From Mesorhizobium onobrychidis (GTDB lineage Bacteria; Pseudomonadota; Alphaproteobacteria; Rhizobiales; Rhizobiaceae), in NCBI RefSeq assembly GCF_024707545.1, contig NZ_CP062229.1, positions 2,027,501-2,091,500 of the forward strand: 64,000 nucleotides of DNA. Reading direction: 5' to 3'. The notes below the pieces were generated by a model, which did no database searches, was not told where the DNA came from, and saw nothing but the letters and a program-made list of their open reading frames with translations. Every line of letters starts with the position of its first letter. Position 1 is the first letter of the stretch. The translations under genes and the position numbers were made by a program. This document shows, piece by piece, positions 28,488 through 40,622 of this stretch.

Positions 28488-29741
28488 CTACTTGGCGTCT
28501 TCGATCGCGTTGACCAGCTGGGTCACGGCCTCGTCCGAGGTCTTGATCTGGCCGTGGACGAATTTCGAGACGACGTCCTTGTAGGCATTGGCGACGGCCG
28601 GCGGCGCGCCATAGCCTTGCGCCAGCGAACCGAACAGCGTGCCGCCTTCGCTGGCGGCCTTCAGGTCGGCCATGCCCTTCTTGCCGCAAGCGTCGAAGTC
28701 CGTGTCAGGCACGTCGGTGCGGGCCGGGACCGAGCCCTTGACGACGTTGAAGGCCGACTGGAAGCTCTTCGACAAAGTGGCGGTGGCCAAGGCGACCTGG
28801 GCGGCCTTACGGTCCTCCGGAACGTCGAACATGCCGAACATGTCGGAGTTGTAGACCACGCTGCCGTCGGTGCCCGGGAAGCGGTAGCACAGGAAGTCGG
28901 TGCCCGGGGTCTTCTTGGCGGCGTTGAATTCGCCCTTGGCCCAGTCGCCCATGACCTGCACCAGCGCGTCGCCTTTGATGACCATGGCGGTGGCGAGGTT
29001 CCAGTCGCGGCCCGAGAAGTTCGGGTCGACATAGGTGACGAGCTTGGCGAGGTTGTCGAACGACTTCTTCATCGTGTCGGACTTCAGCTGCTCCTCGTCG
29101 AGGTCGTTGAAGGCCTTTTTGTAGAACTCAGGTCCGCCGGTCGACAGTACGACCGAATCGAACATGGTGGCTTCCTGCCAGTTCTGGCCGCCGAGCGCGA
29201 GCGGGATAACGCCCGCCGCCTTGGCCTTGTCGAGCAGCGCGACGAAGTCGTCGAAGGTCTTCGGCTCGGTGCCGCCGATCTTGTCCATCACCGCCTTGTT
29301 GATCCACAGCCAGTTGACCGAGTGGACGTTGACCGGAGCCGCGACCCACTTGCCGTCATAGACCGAGAATTTCTGCAGGGCGGCTGGCACGGACTTGTCC
29401 CAGCCTTCCTTTACCGCCGTCTCGGTCAGGTCGCCCATCACGCCGGCCGCGGCATAATCGAGCACGGTATAGCCGAGCATCTGCGAGGCGGTCGGGTAGT
29501 TGCCGGCCGCGACCATCGCTTTCAGCGCGGTCATGGCGGCGTCGCCGCCGCCGCCGGCCACGGGCACGTCCTTCCAGGCAAAGCCTTGCTTGGCCAGATC
29601 CTCCTTGAGCACGTTCAAAGCAGCCGCTTCGCCGCCAGACGTCCACCAATGCAGCATCTCGACTTCCTTGACGTCCTGGGCATGGGCTGCGAACGCAAGA
29701 CCCGAGCCGAGAGCCGTTCCGATAAGCAATTTGCGCAACAT
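28488..29741 (-). CDS. Sugar ABC transporter substrate-binding protein (CUT1)
   Basis: A 417-residue periplasmic protein with signal peptide residues 1-21 (ending FAAHA). The mature start reads [20 protein letters not shown], which is typical of glucose/mannose (GtsA-like) binding proteins. [16 protein letters not shown] segment lies near 298. The sugar or sugar-like ligand cannot be named from sequence; the enzyme set of the operon suggests a polyol, sugar acid or related alcohol. A ribosome-binding AGGGAGGAAG precedes the ATG. Confidence 0.94.
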   Translation of the reverse strand: MLRKLLIGTALGSGLAFAAHAQDVKEVEMLHWWTSGGEAAALNVLKEDLAKQGFAWKDVPVAGGGGDAAMTALKAMVAAGNYPTASQMLGYTVLDYAAAGVMGDLTETAVKEGWDKSVPAALQKFSVYDGKWVAAPVNVHSVNWLWINKAVMDKIGGTEPKTFDDFVALLDKAKAAGVIPLALGGQNWQEATMFDSVVLSTGGPEFYKKAFNDLDEEQLKSDTMKKSFDNLAKLVTYVDPNFSGRDWNLATAMVIKGDALVQVMGDWAKGEFNAAKKTPGTDFLCYRFPGTDGSVVYNSDMFGMFDVPEDRKAAQVALATATLSKSFQSAFNVVKGSVPARTDVPDTDFDACGKKGMADLKAASEGGTLFGSLAQGYGAPPAVANAYKDVVSKFVHGQIKTSDEAVTQLVNAIEDAK

Positions 29742-29800
29742 GTACTTCCTCCCTTGTTGCAGCTACACGACCGGCGATTGTCCGCCGGGTTCTTCCCAAC

Positions 29801-31312
29801 TCAGCCGACCCACCATCCGGTGCGCTGGCCGCGATGAAACTGGATTGTCTTTTCCTCGGTATAATCCTCGACGGCGCGCCTGCCGAGTTCGCGTCCGAGA
29901 CCGGACTGCTTGTAGCCTCCGAAAGGCAGCTCGGGATAACCTTCCATGAACGTGTTCACCCAAACAGTTCCCGAACGCACACTCCGCGCCACCGACATGC
30001 AGGTGTCGATGCTGGCGCTCCACACGCCCGCCGATAGACCATAGGGCGTGTTGTTGGCGATGCGCAACGCCTCTTCAATCGATCCAAACGTCAGCACCGA
30101 CAGCACCGGTCCGAACACTTCTTCACGTGCAATGGCCATGTCTTCGGTGACGCCGCGAAGGATGGTCGGGTCGAGATACTGACCGGCACTGGAGGCGATC
30201 TGCTTGCCGCCGCTATAGACGCTGCTGCCGTCATTTGCCGCCGCCGCCACGTAGCCGGTCACCTTGGCCAGGTGCTCGGAAGAGATCATCGCGCCGACCT
30301 TGGTGCTGTCGTCGAGCGGATCGCCGACGGTGACCCTTGCGGTGAGCGCCTTCACTGCGCCGAGGAAGTCGTCGGCGATCGCCTCGTGGACGATCAGCCG
30401 GCTGCCGGCGTTGCAGCATTCGCCGGCGTTGAAAAAGCCGCCGAACACCGCCGCGTCGGCCGCCGCTTCGAAGTCGGCGTCTGGAAAGACGATCTGGCCG
30501 TTCTTGCCGCCGAGCTCCATCGAGACTTTCTTCAGCCAGTTCGCAGCCGACGCCATGGTCACCTTGCCGACCCGGGTGGAGCCGGTGAACGACACCATCT
30601 CGACCAGCGGATGGCTGACCATCGCGGCGCCGACATCGGCGCCCAGACCAGCGAGGATGTTGACGACGCCATCCGGCAAGCCGGCCTGCATCAGGATGTC
30701 GCCGAGCACGAAGGTCGAGGCCGACGTCATCTCGCTCGGCTTGACCACCGCCGTGCAGCCGGCGGCGAGCGCGAACGGCAGTTTCTGGCTGACGATGAGG
30801 AAGGGAAAATTCCACGGCGTGATGATCGAGACGACGCCGATCGGTTCACGCAGCACGACGCCCAGCATGGCGTCGCCGAGGTTGGCGTAGGTCTCGCCAT
30901 GGAGCGTGCGGGCAAGCGCCGCGGCATAGCGCCAGATGTCGACGGCGCCGCCGATCTCGCCGCGCGCCTGGGCGATCGGCTTGCCGGATTCCAGCACGTC
31001 GAGCCGGGCGATCTCCTCGAGCCGCGTCTCGATCAGGTCCGCTGCCTTGAGCAGGATCGCGGCGCGCTCGCCGGCCTTCATGTGCGGCCAGGGGCCGGTC
31101 ACGAAAGCCTTGTGCGCGGCGGTCACCGCCGCCTCGACGTCCGCTTCGCCGGCTTGCGCATAGCGCGAAACGGTGAAGCCGTGGCCGGGACTGTTGCGCT
31201 CCAGCGTGCGGCCGTCGCGGGCATCGACGAACTTGCCGTCGATCAGCAGCCGGTAGCTCTTCGGCGTCGCGGCTGCCTCGGCGGGCATGGCGATGGTGAG
31301 GGGCAAGTTCAT
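29801..31312 (-). CDS. NAD(P)-dependent aldehyde dehydrogenase
   Basis: A 503-residue ALDH. I start it at MNLPLTIAM, because the longer frame overlaps the hydratase gene. The cofactor motif is TPWNFPF near 168, the general base lies in MELGGKNGQIV near 265, and the nucleophile is Cys300 in NAGECCNAGS. It belongs to the betaine-aldehyde/PuuC-like group and should convert an aldehyde made by one of the operon's alcohol oxidoreductases to an acid, which the CoA-transferase could then activate. Confidence 0.93.
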   Translation of the reverse strand: MNLPLTIAMPAEAAATPKSYRLLIDGKFVDARDGRTLERNSPGHGFTVSRYAQAGEADVEAAVTAAHKAFVTGPWPHMKAGERAAILLKAADLIETRLEEIARLDVLESGKPIAQARGEIGGAVDIWRYAAALARTLHGETYANLGDAMLGVVLREPIGVVSIITPWNFPFLIVSQKLPFALAAGCTAVVKPSEMTSASTFVLGDILMQAGLPDGVVNILAGLGADVGAAMVSHPLVEMVSFTGSTRVGKVTMASAANWLKKVSMELGGKNGQIVFPDADFEAAADAAVFGGFFNAGECCNAGSRLIVHEAIADDFLGAVKALTARVTVGDPLDDSTKVGAMISSEHLAKVTGYVAAAANDGSSVYSGGKQIASSAGQYLDPTILRGVTEDMAIAREEVFGPVLSVLTFGSIEEALRIANNTPYGLSAGVWSASIDTCMSVARSVRSGTVWVNTFMEGYPELPFGGYKQSGLGRELGRRAVEDYTEEKTIQFHRGQRTGWWVG

Positions 31313-31337
31313 GTGATTTCCAGGTTCCGCTCGCATT

Positions 31338-32106
31338 CTATGATCTTGAAAACGCTGGTTTCTGCTTGGCCTTGAAAGCGTCGACACCAGCCTTGAGATC
31401 GCCGGTCAGCGCGATGAAGCCACTGGCCAGCGCCTCTGTCGCGGCAGCACTTTCCTCGCCCTCGGCGACTGCGATCATCAGCTTGGCGGCCTCGGTTGCC
31501 AACGGGCCGCGCTCGGCGATTTTGCCGGCCCACGCCTTGGCCTCGATGAACGCCTTGCCCGTGTCGACCACCCGGTCGACGATGCCCAGAGCGAGTGCTT
31601 CGGCCGCCACGAACGTCTCGCCGCCGATTGCCATGCGCCGCACCGTCTGCGCGCCGAAGCGGCGCACCGCGCGCTGCGTGCCGGACCAGCCGGGCACCAC
31701 GCCGATCGAGGTTTCCGGGAAGCCTAATTTCACCTGCGCCTCGGCGACGCGGAAGTCGCAGGCGACCGCCAGTTCAAGCCCGCCGCCCAGCGCATGGCCG
31801 GACAGAACGGCGATGGTCGGCTGCCGTAGCTGCGCCAGCCGGTCGAAGACGCGGTGGCCATAGCGCACCCATTGCACCTGAAAATCGGCGGCACTCATTC
31901 GCGACCACGCTTCGACGTCGCCGCCGGCGCAAAAGCCCTTGCCTTCGCCACACAGCAGCACGACGCGGACGCCGTCCGCGGCCTCGGCCGTATCGAGCGC
32001 GGCTTCCAGCGCGCGCAGCATCGGGATGTCGAGCGCGTTGAATTTCTCCGGCCGGCGCAGCGTGACGATGCCGCGGTCGCCGTCGGTTTCAAAGGTGACG
32101 AGACGC

Positions 32107-32114
<8 letters not shown>
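31338..32114 (-). CDS. Enoyl-CoA hydratase/isomerase family protein
   Basis: A 258-residue crotonase-fold protein starting at MAERLVTFE, with an 8-base overlap with the CoA-transferase gene. The oxyanion-hole segment GFCAGGDVEAW is near 60. Both catalytic glutamates appear kept, in HALGGGLELAVACD and FPETSIGVVPGWSGTQR. It should hydrate or isomerise a CoA ester formed by the neighbouring CoA-transferase. Confidence 0.92.
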
Positions 32115-35761
<3,647 letters not shown>

Positions 35762-35796
35762 CCAGATCGTCCTCCGGTATTTTCTGGTCGAATTTA

Positions 35797-35832
35797 TTGG
35801 AACGTTCTAATTGTGTGATGCATTTGAGTCAA
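35797..35832 (-). promoter_or_regulatory. Promoter and operator of the LacI-regulated operon
   Basis: On the minus strand, TTGACT (35832-35827) and TAGAAC (35809-35804) are separated by exactly 17 bases, a good sigma70 promoter. The LacI-type palindrome TTAGAACGTTCCAA (35797-35810, AACGTT core) covers the -10 element, so a bound repressor would block RNA polymerase. Confidence 0.8.
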
Positions 35833-35949
35833 TCAGGATTTTTCCCGAATCCAGAAAACGGGTATTCAGCAGCTGAAGGCGGTGCTCTCAAAGGGCTTTA
35901 TCGCTGCGAGGCAGCATTTCGGGGCATGGATTGAGAATCTAAAATGCTC

Positions 35950-35978
35950 TTGATTTATTGGAACGTTCCATTTAATAG
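35950..35978 (+). promoter_or_regulatory. Promoter and operator of the divergent DUF993 gene
   Basis: TTGATT (35950-35955) and TAATAG (35973-35978) are 17 bases apart. The spacer holds the perfect palindrome TGGAACGTTCCA, part of ATTGGAACGTTCCAT (35957-35971). The flank TTTATTGGAACGTTC is shared with the operator 160 bases away. The same repressor should therefore control both directions. Confidence 0.8.
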
Positions 35979-35999
35979 GCGCGACCAAGGGAGAGATCG

Positions 36000-37154
36000 A
36001 TGGACATTGCCTTGCCCGGGGAGGGCGGTCGCAGCACTCGCTACCGCCTTGTCGGCCAGCCGGCACAGCCGGTGATCGGCGCGCGGTTTTCGCGCATCGC
36101 CTATGCCGCCGCCCATGTCGTTGCCGATCCGCTTGAGATGACCGATCCATGGGCTCATCCAGCGGTCGACTGGGAGCGCACGATGGCGTTTCGCCATCAT
36201 CTGTGGCGGCTCGGCTTCCGCATCGCCGAGGCGATGGATACTGCACAGCGTGGCATGGGTTTCGACTGGACAAACGCCAGGGAATTGATCCGCCGCTCGA
36301 TCGCCGAGGCGCGAACCGTCGAGGGCGCCGACCTGGCCTCAGGTGCCGGAACAGACCATCTGGCGCCAGGCGCCGCCAGGACGCTCGACGATGTCATCGC
36401 GGCCTATGAAGAGCAGTTCGATTTCATCGAAGGCCTGGGCGGCAAGGCGATCATGATGGCCAGCCGCGCGATGGCGGCTGTCGCCAAGGGTCCCGACGAC
36501 TATGTCAGCGTCTATGACCGCATCCTGTCCCAGGCATCCGGCAAGGTCATCCTGCACTGGCTGGGCGACATGTTCGATCCGGCGCTGAAGGGTTATTGGG
36601 GCAGCCATGATTTCGACACCGCGCTCGACACGGTCGTCGCCATCATCGAACGCCACGCCGGCAAGGTCGAGGGGATCAAGATATCGCTGCTCGATGCCGG
36701 CAAAGAGGTTGTCCTGCGCAACCGGCTGCCGGAAGGGGTCGTCATGTTCACCGGCGACGACTTTAACTACCCCGAGCTGATCGCCGGCGACGGCGAAAGA
36801 CATTCGCATGCGCTGCTCGGGATTTTCGACGCCATTGCGCCGGTCGCCAATGCCGCGCTGGCGAAACTGGCCGCTGGCGACCGCTCAGGCTATGACGCGC
36901 TGATGGCGCCGACGGTATCTCTGTCGCGGAAAATCTTCGAGGCGCCGACCGAGTACTACAAGGCCGGTATCGTCCTCATGGCCTGGCTGAACGGCCACCA
37001 GGACCATTTCTCGATGGTCGGCGGCATGCAGTCGGCGCGCGGCATTAGCCACTATGCGGATGTGTTCCGTCTTGCCGACCAGGCCGGATTGCTGGCCGAC
37101 CCGGAGCTTGCCATCGCAAGAATGAAGAACCTGTGCGCCGTGGCGGGCGTCTGA
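36000..37154 (+). CDS. DUF993 dihydrodipicolinate-synthase-like protein
   Basis: A 384-residue predicted TIM-barrel protein of the DUF993 group, which is distantly related to the DHDPS/NAL aldolase superfamily. Segments such as SGKVILHWLGDMFDP near 180 and GIKISLLDAGKEV near 222 (the latter with the candidate Schiff-base Lys) fit that fold. An AGGGAGAG site precedes the ATG. It is transcribed away from the LacI-type gene under a twin operator, so it belongs to the same regulon and may perform a retro-aldol or dehydration step on a sugar-derived keto acid. No biochemical function is established to my knowledge. Confidence 0.85.
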   Translation: MDIALPGEGGRSTRYRLVGQPAQPVIGARFSRIAYAAAHVVADPLEMTDPWAHPAVDWERTMAFRHHLWRLGFRIAEAMDTAQRGMGFDWTNARELIRRSIAEARTVEGADLASGAGTDHLAPGAARTLDDVIAAYEEQFDFIEGLGGKAIMMASRAMAAVAKGPDDYVSVYDRILSQASGKVILHWLGDMFDPALKGYWGSHDFDTALDTVVAIIERHAGKVEGIKISLLDAGKEVVLRNRLPEGVVMFTGDDFNYPELIAGDGERHSHALLGIFDAIAPVANAALAKLAAGDRSGYDALMAPTVSLSRKIFEAPTEYYKAGIVLMAWLNGHQDHFSMVGGMQSARGISHYADVFRLADQAGLLADPELAIARMKNLCAVAGV

Positions 37155-37188
37155 GCGCCAACCACAAGAAGAGCTCGCCCGAATCTCC

Positions 37189-37211
37189 GATTTGCCTTGT
37201 CCGGGCAAATC
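37189..37211 (+). terminator. Possible terminator hairpin after the DUF993 gene
   Basis: GATTTGCC and GGCAAATC form an 8-bp stem with a 7-base loop, 35 bases after the stop codon. No T-run follows, so termination is uncertain. Confidence 0.35.
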
Positions 37212-37295
37212 TGTATGCGCTATGCGTCCGACGCAGGACCATCCGGCGCGGCGACGCCAGTGGTCATAGCGACCGTTCTGCATAGGGATACGCCA

Positions 37296-38258
37296 ATGGA
37301 TTTCGACCTTCAGGGCAAGCGCGTTTTCGTGGCCGGGCATCGCGGCATGGTCGGATCGGCCATATTGCGCAGGCTGGCGGACGAGGACTGCGAGGTCCTG
37401 ACCGCATCCCGCGATGAACTCGACCTGATGGACCAGGCCAGCGTGCGGCGCTGGTTGGCAGACCACAGGCCGGATGCGGTGGTGATGGCGGCGGCTAAGG
37501 TCGGCGGTATCCTGGCAAACAACAGGTTGCCGGTCGATTTTCTGCAGGACAATCTCATCATGCAGACCAATGTCATCGAGAGCGCTTTTCGCAACGAGGT
37601 GCAGAAATTGCTGTTTCTCGGTTCGTCCTGCATCTATCCGAAGTTTGCGGCACAGCCGATCTCCGAGGACGCCTTGCTGACCGGTCCGCTCGAACCGACC
37701 AACGAATGGTACGCGATCGCCAAGATCGCTGGGCTGAAACTGTGCCAAGCCTATCGGCGCCAATACGGTGTCGAGTACATCTCGGCGATGCCGACCAACC
37801 TGTATGGCCCCGGCGACAATTTCGACCTCTCCACCAGCCATGTCGTACCAGCCCTTATGCGCAAGGCGCACAAGGCCAAGCGGGCCGGCGACAAAACCCT
37901 GGAGGTCTGGGGATCGGGCACGCCGATGCGCGAGTTCCTGCATGTCGACGACGCCGCCGACGCTCTGGTCTGGCTGCTGAAAAACTATGCCGGCGACAGC
38001 CACGTCAATGTCGGCTCGGGCGAAGACATTACCATTGCCGAACTGGCCCGCACCATGCTCTCCGTCGTCGAAGCCGAGGCGGTGCTCACATTCGATGCGA
38101 CGAAGCCGGACGGCACGCCGCGCAAGCTGATGGACGTATCGCGCCTGTTTGCCACGGGCTGGCGCCCGCGGTACTCGCTTCAGAGCGGATTGGAGCAGAC
38201 CTATGCGTGGTTTCTCCAGCATATTGAGACAGGTGACCTCCGCCTCGGCGCGGCCTGA
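37296..38258 (+). CDS. fcl: GDP-L-fucose synthase
   Basis: A 320-residue extended-SDR enzyme (GDP-4-keto-6-deoxymannose 3,5-epimerase-4-reductase). It has the NADP-binding AGHRGMVGSAILRRL at the N-terminus, the active-site Ser in FLGSSCIYPK near 108 and Tyr-xxx-Lys in EWYAIAKIAGLK near 137. The product, GDP-L-fucose, feeds O-antigen, exopolysaccharide or Nod-factor fucosylation. The usual partner gmd (GDP-mannose 4,6-dehydratase) is not in the window, so it must lie elsewhere. The ATG at 37296 is preferred; the longer open frame lacks a ribosome-binding site. Confidence 0.93.
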   Translation: MDFDLQGKRVFVAGHRGMVGSAILRRLADEDCEVLTASRDELDLMDQASVRRWLADHRPDAVVMAAAKVGGILANNRLPVDFLQDNLIMQTNVIESAFRNEVQKLLFLGSSCIYPKFAAQPISEDALLTGPLEPTNEWYAIAKIAGLKLCQAYRRQYGVEYISAMPTNLYGPGDNFDLSTSHVVPALMRKAHKAKRAGDKTLEVWGSGTPMREFLHVDDAADALVWLLKNYAGDSHVNVGSGEDITIAELARTMLSVVEAEAVLTFDATKPDGTPRKLMDVSRLFATGWRPRYSLQSGLEQTYAWFLQHIETGDLRLGAA

Positions 38259-38595
38259 TCCTCAATCGACGCCGATTGCCGCACCAGGCATGACGGCTAG
38301 TGCGGCCGTCTCTTGGCCGTGTCCAATGCAAAGTCGCTCGCCGACACGCTTGGATACCGTTTCGAATTCACCTGGGAGAGCGATGCCTCCAACGGACACC
38401 AAATTTCATATCGTCGAGGTGGCCGAAGAGATATTTTCTGCCGACTTCGCCGACTTCATTGAGAGCATTGGCTGGGCCAAAAAATCAAGGCGTCCGATTC
38501 TGGCATTCCCGAAAATACGGCGTTCACGCCGTCAGCCTGAAGCGCTCGTTGGACGAGGAAATCCGCAGGGCACGAGAGGCGGCGGATTGTCTGGA
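38259..38595. other. 337-base gap between fcl and tRNA-Val with a doubtful small ORF
   Basis: One frame from ATG 38383 (after GGGAGAG) begins MPPTDTKFHIVEVAEEIF and looks protein-like for about 33 residues. It then turns into low-information sequence and ends inside the tRNA gene at 38607. A second frame continues with plausible sequence (HAVSLKRSLDEEIRRAREAA) from about 38510. This could be a small gene broken by a frameshift. I recognise no family, and no promoter is clear. Confidence 0.35.
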
Positions 38596-38670
38596 TGGTG
38601 GGCGTGACAGGGATTGAACCTGTGACCCCTGCAATGTCAATGCAGTGCTCTCCCGCTGAGCTACACGCCC
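38596..38670 (-). tRNA. tRNA-Val (GAC)
   Basis: A 75-base cloverleaf on the minus strand, with acceptor arms GGGCGTG/CACGCCC, T-arm GGTTCAATCC and encoded CCA. The anticodon is GAC (plus-strand GTC at 38636-38638) in the loop TTGACAT. Nothing integrated at its 3' end is visible in the window. Confidence 0.95.
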
Positions 38671-38788
38671 ATCCGAAGCCGCGCATACACCATTTTTGCC
38701 ACGGCGCGTCAATAGGAGGAAAAGGGAAAGAACGGTTCGCCTTGCCGCGCCGTTGAAGGCGCGCCGAAAGCCGGCGGCGGAAAGCGCG

Positions 38789-39151
38789 TCAGGCTGCCTG
38801 CAGCATCTTTTCGACCTCGTTGACGAGGTCGCGCAGATGGAACGGCTTCGACAGCACCTTGGCGTCTTTCGGCGCCTTGGAATCCGGATTGAGCGCAACG
38901 GCGGCGAAGCCGGTGATGAACATGACCTTGAGGTCGGGATCGATCTCGGTGGCGCGGCGGGCGAGTTCTATGCCGTCCATCTCCGGCATGACGATGTCGG
39001 TCAAGAGCAGCGAGAAGGGCTCTTCGCGCAGCCGCTCATAGGCGCTGGCACCATTGTCGAAGTCGCTGACCTGGTAGCCGGCACGCTCCAGCGCCTTGAC
39101 GAGGAACCGGCGCATGTCATCGTCGTCTTCCGCCAGTAGAATGCGTGCCAT
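38789..39151 (-). CDS. cpdR: Cell-cycle response regulator CpdR
   Basis: A 120-residue stand-alone receiver domain. The acidic pocket is AEDDDDMRRF, the phosphoacceptor is Asp52 in LLTDIVMPEMDG, and the conserved Lys lies in VLSKPFHLRDL. Over its whole length it matches the alphaproteobacterial CpdR pattern (FITGFAAVALNPDSKAP). In Caulobacter and Sinorhizobium, unphosphorylated CpdR directs ClpXP to degrade cell-cycle proteins, with phosphate arriving through the CckA-ChpT relay. The divergent 87-base region to the next gene contains TTAACCAT (39199-39206), a CtrA-type half-site. Confidence 0.95.
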   Translation of the reverse strand: MARILLAEDDDDMRRFLVKALERAGYQVSDFDNGASAYERLREEPFSLLLTDIVMPEMDGIELARRATEIDPDLKVMFITGFAAVALNPDSKAPKDAKVLSKPFHLRDLVNEVEKMLQAA

Positions 39152-39238
39152 CTTATCCCGTCCGAATCACCCGTCCGAGACTGCCGTGGGGCAGCCCGTT
39201 AACCATCCTGTATATGAGGAGGTGACGGTAAACATCAA

Positions 39239-40255
39239 GTGAACGATAAAGGACCCGATCCGCATTTAACAAAGCGGTCCGGACGCCGAAACGCTGGACA
39301 TGCGGCCGGCGAGGTGGCACCTTCCAACCATGATGCATTGGTGTTTCCGGGTTCGTTCAAATTGAAAACGGCAGCCGAGGATTTTTCGGTCGTTCCTCCC
39401 TTCGAAATCCGGTCGGGCGCCGAACAGCGCGTCCCCTTCCTCTTCAACTCGCCGCATAGCGGCCGTCACTATCCGGACCGGTTCCTGGCCATGGCAAGGC
39501 TGGACCGAAACGCCATCCGCCGCTCCGAAGATTGCTACGTCGACGAATTGTTCGGCGGCGCCGTCGCGCTCGGCGCGCCGATGCTGGCGGCAAACTTCCC
39601 GCGCGCCTATCTCGACGTCAACCGGGAGCCGTGGGAACTCGATCCGCGGATGTTCGCCGAACCCGTGCCGTCGTTCTGCAACATCCGCTCGGCGCGCGTG
39701 GCCGGCGGGCTTGGCACGGTGCCCAAGCTGGTGGGAGAGGGGCTCGAAATCTATGCCGGCCGCTTGCCGCTGGCGGAAGCCGTCGCGCGCATCGAGGCTG
39801 TCTACAAGCCTTATCACGAGACGCTAAAACGGCTTTTGACCAGGACCCATGCGCGGTTCGGTTTTGCCGTGCTGATCGATTGCCACTCGATGCCGGCGAG
39901 CATCAGGGTCAGCGACAGCGGTGTCAGGCCCGACTTCATCGTCGGCGACCGTTTCGGTATCTCCGCCTCGGCAGCGTTGACCGAGACGGCGATCGGCCTG
40001 CTGATCGGCATGGGCTACACCGTCGCCCACAACAAACCCTATGCCGGAGGCTTCATCACCGAGCATTATGGCCGCCCCGTGCGCCATCTTCATGCACTGC
40101 AGATCGAGGTCAATCGCGGGCTTTACATGAACGAGCGGACGTTCCAGAAATCCGCCGGCTTCGATGCGCTCGCCGACGATCTGGCGCAATTCTCGGCCGA
40201 CCTGATGGCGATGCCCGACCACAATTTTATCGATCTGCCGCTCGCCGCCGAATGA
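39239..40255 (+). CDS. N-formylglutamate amidohydrolase family protein, second copy
   Basis: A protein of up to 338 residues; the first 50 or so are weakly conserved. The GTG start at 39239 has a GAGGAGGTGA site 13 bases ahead, which is rather far, so a later start is possible. Core motifs are FNSPHSGRHYPDRFL near 67, YLDVNREPWELD near 120 and LIDCHSMPAS near 215, which hold the metal ligands. It differs strongly from the copy at 5866-6684. Its place beside cpdR, divergently transcribed, is to my recollection common in Rhizobiales. Confidence 0.85.
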   Translation: MNDKGPDPHLTKRSGRRNAGHAAGEVAPSNHDALVFPGSFKLKTAAEDFSVVPPFEIRSGAEQRVPFLFNSPHSGRHYPDRFLAMARLDRNAIRRSEDCYVDELFGGAVALGAPMLAANFPRAYLDVNREPWELDPRMFAEPVPSFCNIRSARVAGGLGTVPKLVGEGLEIYAGRLPLAEAVARIEAVYKPYHETLKRLLTRTHARFGFAVLIDCHSMPASIRVSDSGVRPDFIVGDRFGISASAALTETAIGLLIGMGYTVAHNKPYAGGFITEHYGRPVRHLHALQIEVNRGLYMNERTFQKSAGFDALADDLAQFSADLMAMPDHNFIDLPLAAE

Positions 40256-40335
40256 TGCCGAAAATCGGAAGCGATTTTTACGTGGGATTCTGCGCGTGCG
40301 GGTCGGGGATGCGCGATCGGCTGGATGCTGCGCTG

Positions 40336-40419
40336 AAAAAAAGACCGCATCGTTTGCACGACACGGTCGAAGTCTAGGGAGGAAACGCCCAAGGAGGGCA
40401 TGGACAGGAAAGCCTGTCC
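40336..40419 (-). ncRNA. Small regulatory RNA of the alpha-r8 (MmgR) type
   Basis: Read on the minus strand, a sigma70 promoter is followed by an 84-base RNA with three stem-loops. The first is GGACAGG-CTTT-CCTGTCC at its 5' end. The second is GCCC-TCCTT-GGGC. The third is a terminator, GACCG..CGGTC (40368-40343) with a TTTTTTT tail. Two CCTCC stretches (in the second loop and in the linker TTTCCTCCCT) could pair with ribosome-binding sites of target mRNAs. Size and layout match my recollection of rhizobial MmgR, which limits polyhydroxybutyrate granule formation. The family call rests on recall; the RNA gene itself is well supported by promoter plus terminator. Confidence 0.8.
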
Positions 40420-40426
40420 GAGAACA

Positions 40427-40454
40427 AATCTATTGTGCGATGCACAAATGTCAA
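40427..40454 (-). promoter_or_regulatory. sRNA promoter with a palindrome in the spacer
   Basis: On the minus strand, TTGACA (40454-40449) and TAGATT (40432-40427) lie 16 bases apart. The expected start is G at 40419. The palindrome TTGTGCATCGCACAA (plus-strand 40433-40447) fills the spacer, where a bound regulator would compete with RNA polymerase. TGC..GCA-type sites are known for PhaR-like regulators of polyester metabolism, but the binder here is unknown. Confidence 0.75.
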
Positions 40455-40622
40455 GCCGTCGACCGGCGTTTTTAATTCACTATGATGTGGAAACTGAATT
40501 CGAGGGCGCCAGCGTTGCATTCGAGCAACAGTTGACGATGCGCAAAGTTCCGCACGCCCTTGTTTTGGCGGAAAACCACAGGCAAACGACTGTTCCAGCA
40601 CCCTACAACGCGGGAGAATCAG

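Larger units (their letters stand above)
40256..40622. other. 367-base intergenic region with an sRNA gene and its promoter
   Basis: The left end carries a GAAAATCG-GAAG-CGATTTTT hairpin like those of the composite repeats at 43341 and 60383. A minus-strand small RNA and its promoter fill 40336-40454 and are annotated separately. The remainder (40455-40622) is AT-richer and probably holds the hisN promoter, though no clear -10/-35 pair stands out. Confidence 0.6.

Noticed and set aside
38596..38670. tRNA-Val as attachment site of an integrated element
   Set aside because: No integrase, no repeated tRNA end and only housekeeping genes follow.
40252..40377. 41-residue ORF overlapping the amidohydrolase stop by ATGA
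   Set aside because: It covers a repeat hairpin and the terminator half of the minus-strand sRNA, so it is better explained by those.
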